64,000 nucleotides of DNA from Actinernus sp. WN-2022 (taxonomy: Eukaryota; Cnidaria; Anthozoa; Actiniaria; Actinernidae). The stretch lies in assembly GCA_030867875.1 (NCBI GenBank), contig JAOWCC010000064.1, positions 35,052,802-35,116,801 of the forward strand, in the 5' to 3' direction. The notes under the pieces are model-generated. The model was not told the origin of the DNA. It did not search any database and worked only from the letters and a program-made list of their open reading frames with translations. Both the position numbers and the translations under genes were made by a program. Numbering within the stretch: position 1 is the stretch's first letter; the number at the start of each line of letters is the position of its first letter. Positions 22,756 to 33,339 of the stretch are shown here, one piece after another.

Positions 22756-25058
22756 ATCCACCTGCCCAAATACAGTCCTGATTGACTAAAAAGCTCATGA
22801 ATTATTCATGAGTTTGAGAAGAATAGCCCACTTCTGCAATATGCTTTACTTGTCACACATAAAGGTTTCAATAAGAGGCCCTGTGCTACATTAAATTTAT
22901 TCTTTTCAGAGTATTAAAAAAGTGCCCTCTAGAGGAGTACACAGAGAGAGGGAGTTTTAGTGAGAGCAGTGAAATGTAAACAGTCCAGTTGTGTTACTTT
23001 AAATAAAGGTTTTGAGGACAGAATAGTTACCATGGAATTTTCAACTGGCCTATAATACTGAGGGCTCATACATGTACTTTTTAGTCCAACCATGTCGTTT
23101 GCATCAGCAGATTTTCCAAAGAGCACAGCAATGAGTTGTTCAAGAGGAAACACTCAGAATGAAGGCTTTTTAAAGCATTTCCCCCATTTATAGAGCCGGA
23201 GGGCATCATGAACTCTGATGAAAGCTTGAATCAGCACTTTCTTGAAGCACCGAGTCTAAGCATGTTATTGTGATGGAGAAAGAGCTTCATTTCTCACTGT
23301 AGGATGGGCCAGGACTTCTTCTGTCACTTTAGCGTGGACTTTATAAATGGAGGTCTGGAGTGACTTTTGGAATATTGGACAACATTTGGTTGCCATAGAT
23401 TCGAACATGAAGGTATTTTGAAGAATGAAAAAAAGGAGAAGGCTATGCCAATTGGCTGGGTTTCCCGGCATGCTTTGCAGACGAGTGGTTGAATTTACCT
23501 TGCGGTGAAGTGCATATGGGATGAATGGCTTGATGCTGGGCAAGTTTATATATGTATTGTTCCTAACATCTTCCTTGAGCAATTTCAAAATCTACTAGTT
23601 CATGTAGAATCGATTTTAATGATAAAATATTTGGGCTCAGATGCACTTTAAAAGAAGCTAGGGTAAAATTTGTTCACACTTTTCAAAATCCAGAGAGTTT
23701 GTGCAACAATAATTGCATGAGTAATAGTTTATATTTTTGGTGCGTGATTATATGCTATTTTATATCATAAACAATTATTGTCCGGCTGCCAAGAATAACA
23801 TGTCCAGGCTTGTGAACATTTTGGTAACCAATCAACAAGCTACAACAGTACACATGTAGTAATTTTCGACATTGGTGGTTACAGCTACGCTTTAAATTTT
23901 AAAAATCCCGGAGGTACAATTTGTACAGATTTAAAGTATTGTATCGGTAATCATGGTCTAATCTATTCATCACAATAAAGTAATAGCAACTTTACTTTCT
24001 ATGGGAGTTATCGTATTGAAATCTTATATGCCCGGAAATAAATTGGAGTCTTCCTTAAAGTTCAACTTCTTGAAATTTGGATCGTCTGACACGATGAGTC
24101 TTTACGAAAGTCGCTTTAATATCAGAGGTTGTGAACAATTTAACCATTAACAATTCATCACTCAAAAGCTCTTATCTAAGACCTATTTCGTTTACATAAA
24201 GAATGTCAAGTAAATGCTGTACAAGAATTTGAAAGAATATGGCGTTGGGATTTAGGAAAAGTCAACACTTCGAACTTGGTTGCATTCCTTCACCGACTTC
24301 GATTAACCAACAAACATTCAACAAGTACGTTTGGGTCGCCCGAGCAGGGCTGTGTTACCGGCTTATGTTAATCCCAAATACAGTTACACAACTGCTGGAT
24401 TTTTGGTTCTTTCATCATAATATTTCGTCATGCAATACTAAGGTAGTTATCTAATAAAATGAAATTAGGAAATTTTCCTGTAGAGGTTGTACACGCATCA
24501 CTGGTCATTTTCTCCACGCCAAGGGCAACGAGGCATGCGAGCAAGATTTACGAAAAGGCTAAAAGGAATTGCTAATTCAGAGTCAAAGAGAACGTCTTAA
24601 GAATTTGGGTCTTGGCGGCTCTCGGAGTTCTCAGAGTTTGTTTTGGGCGACGCAAAAAGGTTAAATCGTATGCGATGATAGTTCGCGATCAGCATGCCGC
24701 TTGCGACGGCTCTCATGAATCGGTCGGGCAGCAAAGAACCATGATCGATGATCACTCCCTCCCACTTAATAGCTAACCTAACAAGCTACCCCGACCAACA
24801 ATAACACATCTCCTAGCTCGCTTCGTGGCTTCTAGGGTCAGAAATTCCCTCAGTACTTGCGTAGCCTTCGAATAACGTGAAGCGAAAGAAGCCACCTCGA
24901 TGTTACGAAATCGAACGTGTGATGGCGGAAATTGCAACAACTCATACTAGATACCAAGAAATTCGGCTCGGTTACGGCATGTTAGCGCTGACAAGAACAG
25001 TTTCGAACCTATACTTAATCAATGAGCGAAGTGAATAATCAAACTGATGTGACCTTAC

Positions 25059-25160
25059 CTTGAAAAACGAGGTAAAACGCTGAAGTGTTCCACACAGATC
25101 TGCGTATCGCAGCAAGCAAGAACAGAAGAAGGAAAGGCTGCGAGGGGCGCGGTGCACAAG
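25059..25160 (-). promoter_or_regulatory. Candidate promoter and non-coding first exon (profilin?)
   Basis: On the minus strand a GC-richer, pyrimidine-rich leader ends at TTTTTCAAG followed by a strong donor GTAAGG (25059/25058). Just upstream, near 25185-25195, are CACGTG and ACGTCA-like boxes. Profilin at 9010 needs a non-coding 5' exon on this strand and none nearer looks as good. The link is inference: a 16-kb 5' intron would be required. The overlapping 70-aa frame is probably not translated. Confidence 0.27.
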
Positions 25161-25548
25161 ACTATGTGGTGAGCCTGCGAGCACGTCACGTGATGTGCGA
25201 GGAATATTTAAGGTAGCTTCCGGTGTGAATTTGTGGTTGGGGAATGCGGGTTTTATTAATAATTTGCCATATTTTAATATTCATAGATACGAAAAAAAAA
25301 TAGGAAAAGAATCGAATCACCTAAACAATTGGTAATTAAGTTCGATATACCTTGTTTTAAATAATGAAGTATGTGTGGCGTTTTGCAGTTGGGCTTGTCT
25401 CCAAATATTTTAAATCGGAGACGCTGAGAACCTGCTATCCCATCTGAAAGAGGAAGAAATTGCCACCCTTCTGCAATTCTGGCTCCAGTTCCCCCGTCGA
25501 TGCTGATAAAGCTCATCATACAAATTAATGATCATTGATGTCAATGAA

Positions 25549-25575
25549 GGGGCAAGCCTTATACGCAAGTGTTTT
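25549..25575. mobile_element. Scrap of CCGTATT-TIR family
   Basis: GGGGCAAGCCTTATACGCAA followed by GTGTTTT resembles the subterminal motif of the element at 15528 (GTGCAGCTTATATGCAAGTG). It is short and isolated. Confidence 0.3.
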
Positions 25576-25821
25576 TTTTTGTATTGACTTGAAACACGAC
25601 GCTGGTAAAGGACAGTAACGGGACAATAAAACGAAATTATTAACTGACTCTCGCCTAAGCCGCAAGGGAATGAAACGTAATTTATTGATATAAATCAGGA
25701 GCCCATGCCAAATTCACTGTATTCGTTCGTCCATTATTAAGATTCTTCTTCTTTTATTGTTCTATATATTGCGACTGACTCAATAAAGGGCGCGGTTTCA
25801 TTTTTGCAGGGGTACCGGAAG

Positions 25822-25888
25822 GAAGATGGGGAGGGGGGGAGAGGGAGGGGGAGAGGGAGGGGGAGGGGGGAGAGGGATGGGGAGGGGT
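25822..25888 (+). repeat. GGGGAGAGGGAGG low-complexity run
   Basis: G/A-rich, repeating GGGAGAGGGAGGGGGAGGGG-type units. It is the cause of the Gly/Arg-rich frame on plus and the Pro/Leu-rich frame on minus. Confidence 0.8.
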
Positions 25889-25930
25889 AACTCAAACGGC
25901 AGATCGTGCCTTTGGAGAGTGAAACCACAT

Positions 25931-26216
25931 GAAACCCAAGCTCTGTTGTGCAGAAATACTGAAATAAAATCAATGACAACTTACCTGAAGTCTTTATCTG
26001 TTCTTCATTGGGTTCTGTTTGCAAGGTCGAGGGGTAACATTTCTGAACAGAATTCGCTGAAATTGCATTCAGAACCGAATGAAGAACCGATAAAGACTTC
26101 AGGTAAGTTGTCATTGATTTTATTTCAGTATTTCTGCCCTAATGGATACAACCAAATACTCGTTAAAAATCGCATACGAACCCTTATGATTTAAAATACA
26201 AACAGAGCTTGGGTTT
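25931..26216. repeat. Inverted repeat with ~85-base arms
   Basis: GAAACCCAAGCTCTGTT... (25931) mirrors ...AACAGAGCTTGGGTTTC (end 26216), and TCAATGACAACTTACCTGAA (about 25969) mirrors TTCAGGTAAGTTGTCATTGA (about 26098). The right arm has been interrupted by about 50 bases. It is a MITE or foldback. Confidence 0.6.
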
Positions 26217-26495
26217 CCTGTGGTGAAATGGGACTAAACCGAAACATATCGAAAGGAAAACAACGACGTTTAACAGCGCAGAGTGAGACATTTGGCATTC
26301 CATACCAAAACTAGGGAAAACACAAGTGGATTAAAACAGGCTGGCTGAAGCCGTAATTGATTTTGGGAGTAGACCAAGTGAATAAAATGATCCCTAAATG
26401 TGTTTATACTGTGAACGACCGAGAACAATTTTATACGTGCTGTGTTTAGGTTAGGTAGGGTATGATGCAATTTCCTTTTCCGTCAACTGAGGGAT

Positions 26496-26565
26496 GTGGC
26501 TATGAAAGCTCTATGTGCTATGTTGAAAGAGTTTGCAGGACTTTTATAGAGCTTTCATAGCCATA
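26496..26565. repeat. Short hairpin repeat
   Basis: GTGGCTATGAAAGCTCTAT is mirrored by ATAGAGCTTTCATAGCCAT, giving about 19 paired bases and a 32-base loop. Confidence 0.55.
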
Positions 26566-26955
26566 GGTCTGGCCGTTTTATATTTCAATGGGAATTTGCG
26601 ATTTGTGAAATCTATCTGTAAATATTTCAATAAATCAAATCCTTGCCTGAAGAGTAGTTGATGTCCTTCTTGTTCTATATGATCTCTGGTGGCAATTTCA
26701 AGTGTTTTTGACGAATTCTAACCCCCCTCTGATATTTCAAAAATTTCCATACAAGCGGGGCTATTGGAGCCCAGTCCTCTCCTCGAGTCACAGGTAACCA
26801 AGAGACCATCACATATAGGTCTCTTGAGGTAACCCACTTTAAAGCACTGATGAAAATTCCGAGTTGATATACAGCGTAATTTTCTAACACAAAGTATTAT
26901 GGTTAGCTAGACCTGACAGGAAAAGCGCTCGGACTATATTGCAGCCATAGACTAT

Positions 26956-27726
26956 AGGCCCGTTTCCACGACCGGAAAAATGGCACGGCTCGGATAAAAA
27001 CTTGAACGGTTCGGATAATTTCATTCGTGTAAACGATCCGTACCCTATTTTTACCCGTGCCAATTTTACCCGTTCTGGGACCATAGGCGCCTATGGTCCC
27101 GAAACGGAACGGAACGGATAAAACTGGGTTCGGTACCCGGCGTGTTTTCAGTTCCTCTGCATCGTGTAAACGCTTACGTACCCGTTCCATTGCTTTTTTC
27201 TAAGCCTGCACTGTTTCGTCCTCAGTTGTTTATTTCTGTCCGCATGCGTATTTAGCTCCACTTTCTCGCAATATGGCGGACGATAAACGAGTGAACGGGA
27301 AGAGCAAAAAAATTAAAATGAAGCAAAACATTTTATCTTCTAACGAGTCTCTTTTTCTAAGCTTTATATCTGTTTTTTTTTATGCAACTTCAAAGTAGAA
27401 CTAACCGATTTCCTTCTTAAAAGAAACATAAAATACAACAGCCTTACCTCGTCAATCGCCATTTTATTTTACGAGCGTCATGTGCGACGCAAACGAATGA
27501 CAACTGGAGTGATCGAAACATTATCATGGGCTCAACGACGGTCCGGTCTCGGAAATATTCTCGTGTACACAGCCCTTGCCGTTCCACCTAGGCTTGCGGA
27601 CCGGTGCCACTCAGTTTTATACGAACCGCTTCAAGATATTTCTCGTGTAAATGGGCAAATGTTCATGGAACCGGTACTTCTCTCTATCCGAGCCGTTCTT
27701 TTTTTTCCTGTCGTATAAACGGGCCT
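26956..27726. mobile_element. TIR element with AGGCCCGTTT ends
   Basis: The left end AGGCCCGTTTCCACGACCGG is mirrored by CCTGTCGTATAAACGGGCCT with mismatches. Related GTTCGGATAA / TATCCGAGCCGTTC pieces recur inside. No transposase is seen. Ends beginning GGCCCGTTTACACG are common in hAT- and Harbinger-type MITEs; the flanks do not settle which. Confidence 0.55.
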
Positions 27727-27825
27727 TATGGTGCGTATTTCTTGTCAAAATCAGTCAAACTTGACCGGCTTTGTTATTTCAGTTCGGCGACATGTTCAAC
27801 ATTCGTCACTACTTTAGTCACCGAT

Positions 27826-27950
27826 CGTTATTAAAGTTCGACGTTCGTTGTTATAGTTCGACATTCGTTATTAAAGATTGACATTCGTTATTTAAGTCGA
27901 TATTAGAGTTCGACATTCGTTACGGTTAAAGTTCGACATTCGTTTAATAT
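27826..27950 (+). repeat. GTTCGACATTCGTTATTAAA minisatellite, left part
   Basis: About six degenerate ~20-base units of GTTCGACATTCGTTATTAAA. The same unit resumes at about 28668-28712 after a transposon insertion, so one array has been split. Confidence 0.65.
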
Positions 27951-27954
27951 TTAA

Positions 27955-28600
27955 GGTTACCGGATACCTTCAGGGTGCGTTTCCAGTCTAAATTATGTAG
28001 CGCCTCAAGAAAACATCGTAGATAAATCATCCATGTATCATTTTAAAGTTTATAAAATTGGCTACAAGAATACATAAAAAGTTTTATGTTCTTTGAAAAT
28101 CTCGAATTTTCCGCGATCCCGTTTCTCCGATCTAGTGAGATGGCTTTCAGAAGCTCCGACTCCGAAAATATTTTAAAGTCTTAAAATCTGTTTGCTTTGT
28201 CGCATTTCAGAGGAATCGTATTACAAAAGGGTGTCGGGGAATTTCAAAATTCGATTTAGTTCAAAAGTTATCATGCTCTTCGCGAAAAGGCGAAAACATA
28301 GTCCGACGGTAGATATGCGAGAAACGCCGTCAAGAATTTCCCAATTCCCCTATACCCTTTTGCAGCTGCGATATCAATTGACATTTTGTGAATAGTTCAC
28401 ACAAATGGAATAAATTCCTCTTGAGTGGGAGCTTTTTAAAAATCTATTTTGGTTGAAAATCGAAAGCGTAGAAACTAGCACTTCAACAAATCTAGCCGCC
28501 TGTCGTGCGTGAATCTGAAGCCCCGCCTCTTCAACAATTAGCGAGCTCTTGGCCAATCATTTCTCATCACAGTTCAACTATCTGTCAAGATTTCCCGCCA
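27955..28600 (+). mobile_element. TTAA-type transposon (Kolobok-like), truncated copy
   Basis: Starts GGTTACCGGATACCTTCAGG after TTAA (27951-27954) and is nearly identical to 58252-58910, including the strings CGTAGATAAATCATCCATGT and TCTCCGATCTAGTGAGATGG. Similarity stops near 28600 and no right TIR is present. It interrupts the 20-base minisatellite. Confidence 0.7.
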
Positions 28601-28667
28601 TGGAGGCTACCTAAATGCCGAGCCAGGATCCGAGCCAGGATCACGAGCGTTTCATTCTTGGCCTTCG

Positions 28668-28712
28668 TTGTTAGAGTTCGATATTCGTTATTAGAGTTCG
28701 AAGTTCGTTATA
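28668..28712 (+). repeat. Minisatellite, right part
   Basis: Two to three further units of the GTTCGA(C/T)ATTCGTTATTA(A/G)A repeat, continuing the array at 27826-27950. Confidence 0.6.
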
Positions 28713-29062
28713 CCACAGGCAGCCCAAGCTCTAATATCTAGCTAATACTTACAGCGTTTGTATGGGAATTTTAACGTGCTAGAAATACGAAAGAATTAAT
28801 GAATAAAATGCCTAACCTTGCTTCCATAGTGTATTACTTGCTGTCTGTGTGGTAACAGGGTTGATATGAAGCGATTTTAGCGAGTTTTCATTTTCTAAAA
28901 TCGCTTCATATCAACCCTGTTACCACACAGACAGCAAGTAATACACTATGGAAGCAAGGTAAGGCATTTTATTCATTAATTCTTTCGTATTTCTAGCTCG
29001 TTAAAATTCCCATACAAACGCTGTAAGTATTAGCTAGATATTAGAGCTTGGGCTGCCTGTGG
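28713..29062. mobile_element. 350-bp near-perfect palindromic element with TTATA duplication
   Basis: The arms run from CCACAGGCAGCCCAAGCTC (left) to GAGCTTGGGCTGCCTGTGG (right) and match almost throughout about 165 bases each, leaving a loop of about 16 bases near 28888. The flanks are an exact 5-base duplication, TTATA (28708-28712 and 29063-29067). Few arm mismatches suggest a recent insertion. There is no coding capacity. Confidence 0.85.
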
Positions 29063-29350
29063 TTATACATTCGATTCGTTATTCAATGAGACTGGGTCCG
29101 ACCGCGCGAAATTTGGCAGAACGAGGAAACTGGGAAATGTGCTTAACACGCATGCGCAAACTTCAATATTCCGTTTCTGCCATTTTGTACATGTGCATCA
29201 TGTCAACGCTAGAAAAATGCAAAGGTCTGCTCGAGGAAGTAGTGTGCGAGCTGCAAAGAACAAGTGCAACTACTCAGGTACTCCTTCGCCGTCAATATCG
29301 CCAGGGATATCGGCAGCTTCTACTTAGGCTTCCACTTCTACTCCTATGGC

Positions 29351-30406
29351 TATGGGGCGCCGTTGTGGACAAAATACCCATGTTTATATATTCATGGCAT
29401 TTGTAAATATATACATACGTTGATGTCAACTATGGCATGCTGTTTCGAACTAAATACGTTCTATTGGATCGGTTAATTCCAATTTTAGCGAAATATGTCC
29501 TAATTAGCAACTCTTATTTGTGCTTATTCGATCTGAATATATTTGGGATTTTTCACCTTTTCGTGCCGATTCGATCCAAGTATTCATTACTTCTACTTCG
29601 ACTTATAATGATTCCATCTAAATCTCTTCTAATTGCGACTTCGTTCGTTCTATGTTGAAACAAATATACGTGCTATTTGTCGTTCCAAATATATGGTATG
29701 ATGCATTGCGCGCCGGGTGCTACTCCGGAAAAAGTCCACGGATTACAGACTTTTTATTGAATTTATTAAAGTTATAGATTAGTTAGGGTGTTTTCCATAG
29801 TATAGTAGTATGTAGTGGTTTTCCTTTGACGGCTCGCTGGAAGAGCATTGTAATTATTATAATGAATGCGATACTGTTATATTTAATAAAGCTTATGATG
29901 ATGATGATGATGATGATGAAAACATCATATAATAACGCTCTAACTCTACGTAGAAACAAGTCGTGATCATTTTGTCGTGGAGGCATGTCAACAATCTAAT
30001 ACTAGTAATATAAAACGGGTACAACTGAAATCTCGTTGCAAGAATAAAATGGAGAATTGTATCATATTCCTCGTCCCAGATCCCTACTCGTTTTAGCACC
30101 CGGCCGCGCGCAATGCATCATACCATATATTTGGAACGACAAATAGCACGTATATTTCTTTTAACATAGAACGAACGAAGTCGTAATTAGAAGAGATTTA
30201 GATGTAATCAAATAATCAGATCGAATAAGCACAAATAAGAGTTGCTAATTAGGACATATTTCGCTAAAATTAGAATTAACCGATCCAATTAGAACGTATT
30301 TAGTTCGAAACAGCATGTCATAGTTGACATCAACATATATATTTACAAATGTCATGAATATATAAACATGGGTATTGTGTCCACAACGTATTAACGGCGC
30401 CCCATA
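29351..30406. mobile_element. Large inverted-arm element (~350-base arms)
   Basis: The left arm 29351-29714 (TATGGGGCGCCGTTGTGGAC at its outer end, GATGCATTGCGCGCCGGGTG at its inner end) is mirrored at about 30104-30406. The spacer 29720-30100 carries an AATAAAGCTT followed by a GATGAT run (about 29893-29918), like the 3' tail of a LINE. The element directly precedes the Penelope-like reading frame, so it may be part of that element's 5' structure or a separate foldback. Confidence 0.6.
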
Positions 30407-30690
30407 TACTCCGGTTCTGCAACAGCATCGCCCTCGCCTTCTGCCGGCTCAGCCTGGAAACCGCAACGGACCGGTCGATCTGTACAGGAGGAGCATCGGC
30501 GTTTGTTTGGATTTAATTTCATTTGTCCATGTCTGTATTTCATTATCAATTATTCTTTCTGAGAATCTGAATCTTGTTGTTTCCAATAGCTACCAGAACC
30601 TAGACGATATAAAGATGTTCTGATTTTTTTGGCTCCAGAAAGCTACGCTCGTCTCGTCTACATAAACCAAACCCCGGAAATTCCTTCTGA

Positions 30691-31620
30691 GAACCACTGA
30701 TTAATTTCAGCCAAAATTTTATACTTCTGCATTTTGAGTCTACTCTAATAGGGAGTATTAAAAAAGCCATTCCTTTCAGCTTAGCTCTCCGTCTCAGACG
30801 AATTTGTTCCACTAATGAAGCTTTTAAAAACCGTACCTCTGAACTCATCTCCTATCTCCTTAAACGAGGTTACAGCCGTGATTTACTCACTAAACAAACT
30901 AAACGCGCTGCCGATATCCCTCGTAATCTTGCTCTACAACCTAAACAGAAATCTAATTCCTCTCACCGTATTCCCTTTATAGTCACCTATAATCCGTCAC
31001 TTCCATCTATCTTTCCTATCTTTGAGAAACATTTTGATCTTCTACATTCCTCCGTGCGTTGCAAAACTATTTTCCCCCAACGCCCTTTTGTAGCCTTCCG
31101 ACGTTCGTCCAATCTACGTGATTTGCTAGTCAAATCCAAACTACCTTCAGATAACTCCAACACTGCTTCCAACAGCAATCCAGGTTCTTTTCGTTGTGGA
31201 CAAAACTGTTTAACTTGCCCTTACATTTCTGATAACTGCACCCAATATACTTTTACTTCTACGGGTGAAACCAGAACCATTACCACACACATGGACTGCA
31301 ACACTAAAAACGTCATCTACATGATTCAATGTACTAAATGTAACAAACAGTACATTGGTGAAACCAAACGTAGACTTAAAGACCGCTTCAACGAACATCG
31401 TAGGACAGTTGACAAACCTTCCAGTAAATCCAAACCCACCACTGCATCTGAACATTTTCTATCTAACCCTGACCACTCTGCATCTAATATCCTTTTAATT
31501 CCTTTAGAACATATTTTCTCTTCTCGTGATGCTATTCGCAAAGCTAAAGAAGCTTATCTCATAACACGTGCTAACACTCTTGAACCCAATGGCCTTAACA
31601 AACGCGACGAGACCTACTAA
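30691..31620 (+). CDS. Penelope-like element ORF, C-terminal part with GIY-YIG
   Basis: The frame is open from after a stop at 30688 to TAA at 31620, 309 codons; the first ATG (31054) is internal, so it is a 5'-truncated ORF. Order: RT thumb-like part (IKKAIPFSLALRLRRICSTN; KRAADIPRNLALQPKQKS), PSLPSIFPIFEKHFDLLHSS, a Cys-rich linker (CGQNCLTCPYISDNC), then GIY-YIG (NVIYMIQCTKCNKQYIGETK, RLKDRFNEHRR). GIY-YIG nucleases nick target DNA. The end (ITRANTLEPNGLNKRDETY) also recurs in the remnant at 43469-43570. The RT catalytic YADD part is absent. Confidence 0.78.
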   Translation, partial: EPLINFSQNFILLHFESTLIGSIKKAIPFSLALRLRRICSTNEAFKNRTSELISYLLKRGYSRDLLTKQTKRAADIPRNLALQPKQKSNSSHRIPFIVTYNPSLPSIFPIFEKHFDLLHSSVRCKTIFPQRPFVAFRRSSNLRDLLVKSKLPSDNSNTASNSNPGSFRCGQNCLTCPYISDNCTQYTFTSTGETRTITTHMDCNTKNVIYMIQCTKCNKQYIGETKRRLKDRFNEHRRTVDKPSSKSKPTTASEHFLSNPDHSASNILLIPLEHIFSSRDAIRKAKEAYLITRANTLEPNGLNKRDETY

Positions 31621-31719
31621 TCAGTCACACCGTTAGTTATCTTTCGTTATCATATTATGTTTTTTACGTCATTTCCGTTTTACCATTATATATTGTCAAG
31701 TCACATTGTAAAAGTTCCT

Positions 31720-31764
31720 TAGCACCTGATGAAGACTAGTATGGCTAGTCGAAATATTGTGCTA
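31720..31764 (+). ncRNA. Hammerhead-ribozyme-like motif in PLE 3' region
   Basis: Reads TAGCAC - CTGATGA - AGACTAG...CTAGTC - GAAA - TATT - GTGCTA. CTGATGA and GAAA are the two invariant core blocks. GACTAG/CTAGTC forms stem II with a TATGG loop, and TAGCAC/GTGCTA forms stem I exactly. Stem III is almost absent (only TATT between GAAA and stem I), as described for minimal hammerheads in Penelope-like elements, which work best as dimers. It lies 106 bases after the PLE stop codon. Activity is not shown. Confidence 0.65.
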
Positions 31765-31930
31765 CATTAAATCCGTATAATTCTACGTCGTATTGGTTAT
31801 TCTTCATTCTAATAGGGAGTCGACCTAATTCTGCTCTGCAAGCATTATTGCGAGAATATTATTTACCGACGGCTATTGGACATTAAGACTACATCGTCAG
31901 CATACAATAAACAGCTTACAGGTTTACTAG

Positions 31931-32181
31931 AGGGTCTGAATGGGGGGGGGGGGGGGGGGGGGTCTACATGTCAGTTGTCAGTTAAATTTTTGGCCATTTG
32001 TCAATTGTCAGTTAGTCCTAGTTAAGCATTGCTAGAGAAAATTTACAATGTTTGACCCACAAACACCAAATTTGTCAGTTGTCAGTTATTTTTCGGTTGT
32101 CAGTTGTCAGTAAAAAAATCGTCATTTGTCAGTTATTTTTACGGCCGTTTGTCAGTAGTCAGTTAACCCCATTCAGACCCT
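31931..32181. mobile_element. hAT-like MITE with internal GTCAGTT repeats
   Basis: Ends are AGGGTCTGAATGGGG and CCCCATTCAGACCCT. The flanks TTTACTAG (31923-31930) and CTTACTAG (32182-32189) match at 7 of 8 bases, fitting an 8-base hAT duplication. The inside holds many (T)GTCAGTTGTCAGTTATTTTT units and a poly-G run. Confidence 0.65.
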
Positions 32182-32570
32182 CTTACTAGCTTCTTTATCT
32201 GCCTTTGAATTAACCCAGAAGTATTGTTAACTCCCCTCTCCCCCAACCCCCTCCCCCTCCCCCTCCTCCTTAGTGAGTAATTTTACTTACTGCACACTCC
32301 CTTTCATGTCATAATTTTAAATGATGCCATAACATGCGTGACGTGACGTGACGTCTACGTAATTAAATGGGCTACAAGAAACAGTGCATTTTTGATTAAT
32401 TTCATTCTAAATATATCTTACTCGTATTTTTTCTCAGAGAAGCTTTGCCGTCGGCCACATTTGAACTTTTGTGAATATGTGTGCAAACTCCTTGACGTTG
32501 ATTTTGGCAAATACGAAGTCCAAGGACTACGGCAAAGCTAACAAAACGTAGGATTTTATATTGAATATTA

Positions 32571-32604
32571 CAATATTTCGGCTGGTCAAACCAGCCTTCT
32601 TCAG
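32571..32604 (-). ncRNA. Degenerate hammerhead-like motif (PLE tail)
   Basis: Minus strand reads CTGAAGA - AGGCTGG TTTGA CCAGCC - GAAA - TATTG. Stem II is perfect, but the core CTGATGA has become CTGAAGA, which should abolish cleavage. It matches the tails at 31720 and 43231, marking another PLE 3' remnant. Confidence 0.5.
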
Positions 32605-33339
32605 GTACTAGATGTTACAAGTGAAGAGCTCTAAGGTAAGAAGATCTATAAATGTGGTAAATTTGGCAATAGAAATTGCGGAAACGGGAAGTGACATAGG
32701 CAATTATGCCTGACTTCAATACCAAAAAAAAATGATTGCTCTCTCCAAATTGATTTTTAATTGTATAAAATGACTAAGGGAAGACTAAAATTCAAGATAC
32801 AATAAAATAAAAACAGGGTCGGTTTTCTCACTTCATAGACACTTTAAAACGCATGGGAGGGGGGGGGGTGGGAATGAAGACTAAACTCCTCCCCAACCTC
32901 ACACCGCGGCAAAACGGTATGCTCCGCTGGCCAAAAGACTACTATCAAATACAAATTACCGAGGGCTTTAAATTTTTTAGAAAATTATTTTATAACTTAC
33001 AAATTAAGAAAACTTCAACCTGTTAAAGTCTTATCTTTTAAGTAGGTTTCTTATTTTTTGACAAAACAGTTCACAAATGGATACTTTTAAGTAGAAATTT
33101 TAAAATCACGGGTATGTGCCCGTTGTTTCATTTCAGTTTTCGCGCGAAACTGGTGGCGCCGCGCACCGACAAGAAATAGCAAATACGCATGCACGTGACG
33201 TTTTGCTGCGGTGTGCCTTACCTAATGATTAGGGCCTGTTTACACGTAAGGGGGCCTGGAGCGAGGGCGTATTTGTTCACCGAGGGCGTCGCCCATCACT
33301 GATACCCCCGAGCAGAAGGCTTATTTCGAACCGGGTTTT

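Larger units (their letters stand above)
20620..24950. other. Gene-poor stretch
   Basis: Apart from the small elements listed, I see no supported gene. Poly-G and TG runs lie at 21764-21800. The longest frames (23265-23588 minus, 107 aa; 24239-24454 plus, 71 aa) have no recognisable motif and no good splice partners. Confidence 0.5.

Noticed and set aside
23265..23588. 107-aa minus-strand frame
   Set aside because: No motif, no neighbouring exon with matching phase and no sign of a promoter; length alone is not enough in 64 kb.
24239..24454. 71-aa plus-strand frame starting MALGFRKSQHF
   Set aside because: No recognisable family, no splice partner; likely chance.
25737..26194. Frames of 122-125 aa on both strands
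   Set aside because: They cover a G/A-rich run and an inverted repeat; mirrored peptides show they are repeat artefacts.
29059..29406. 115-aa plus-strand frame
   Set aside because: Overlaps the palindromic element edge and the inverted-arm element; Leu-rich end is arm sequence, no motif recognised.
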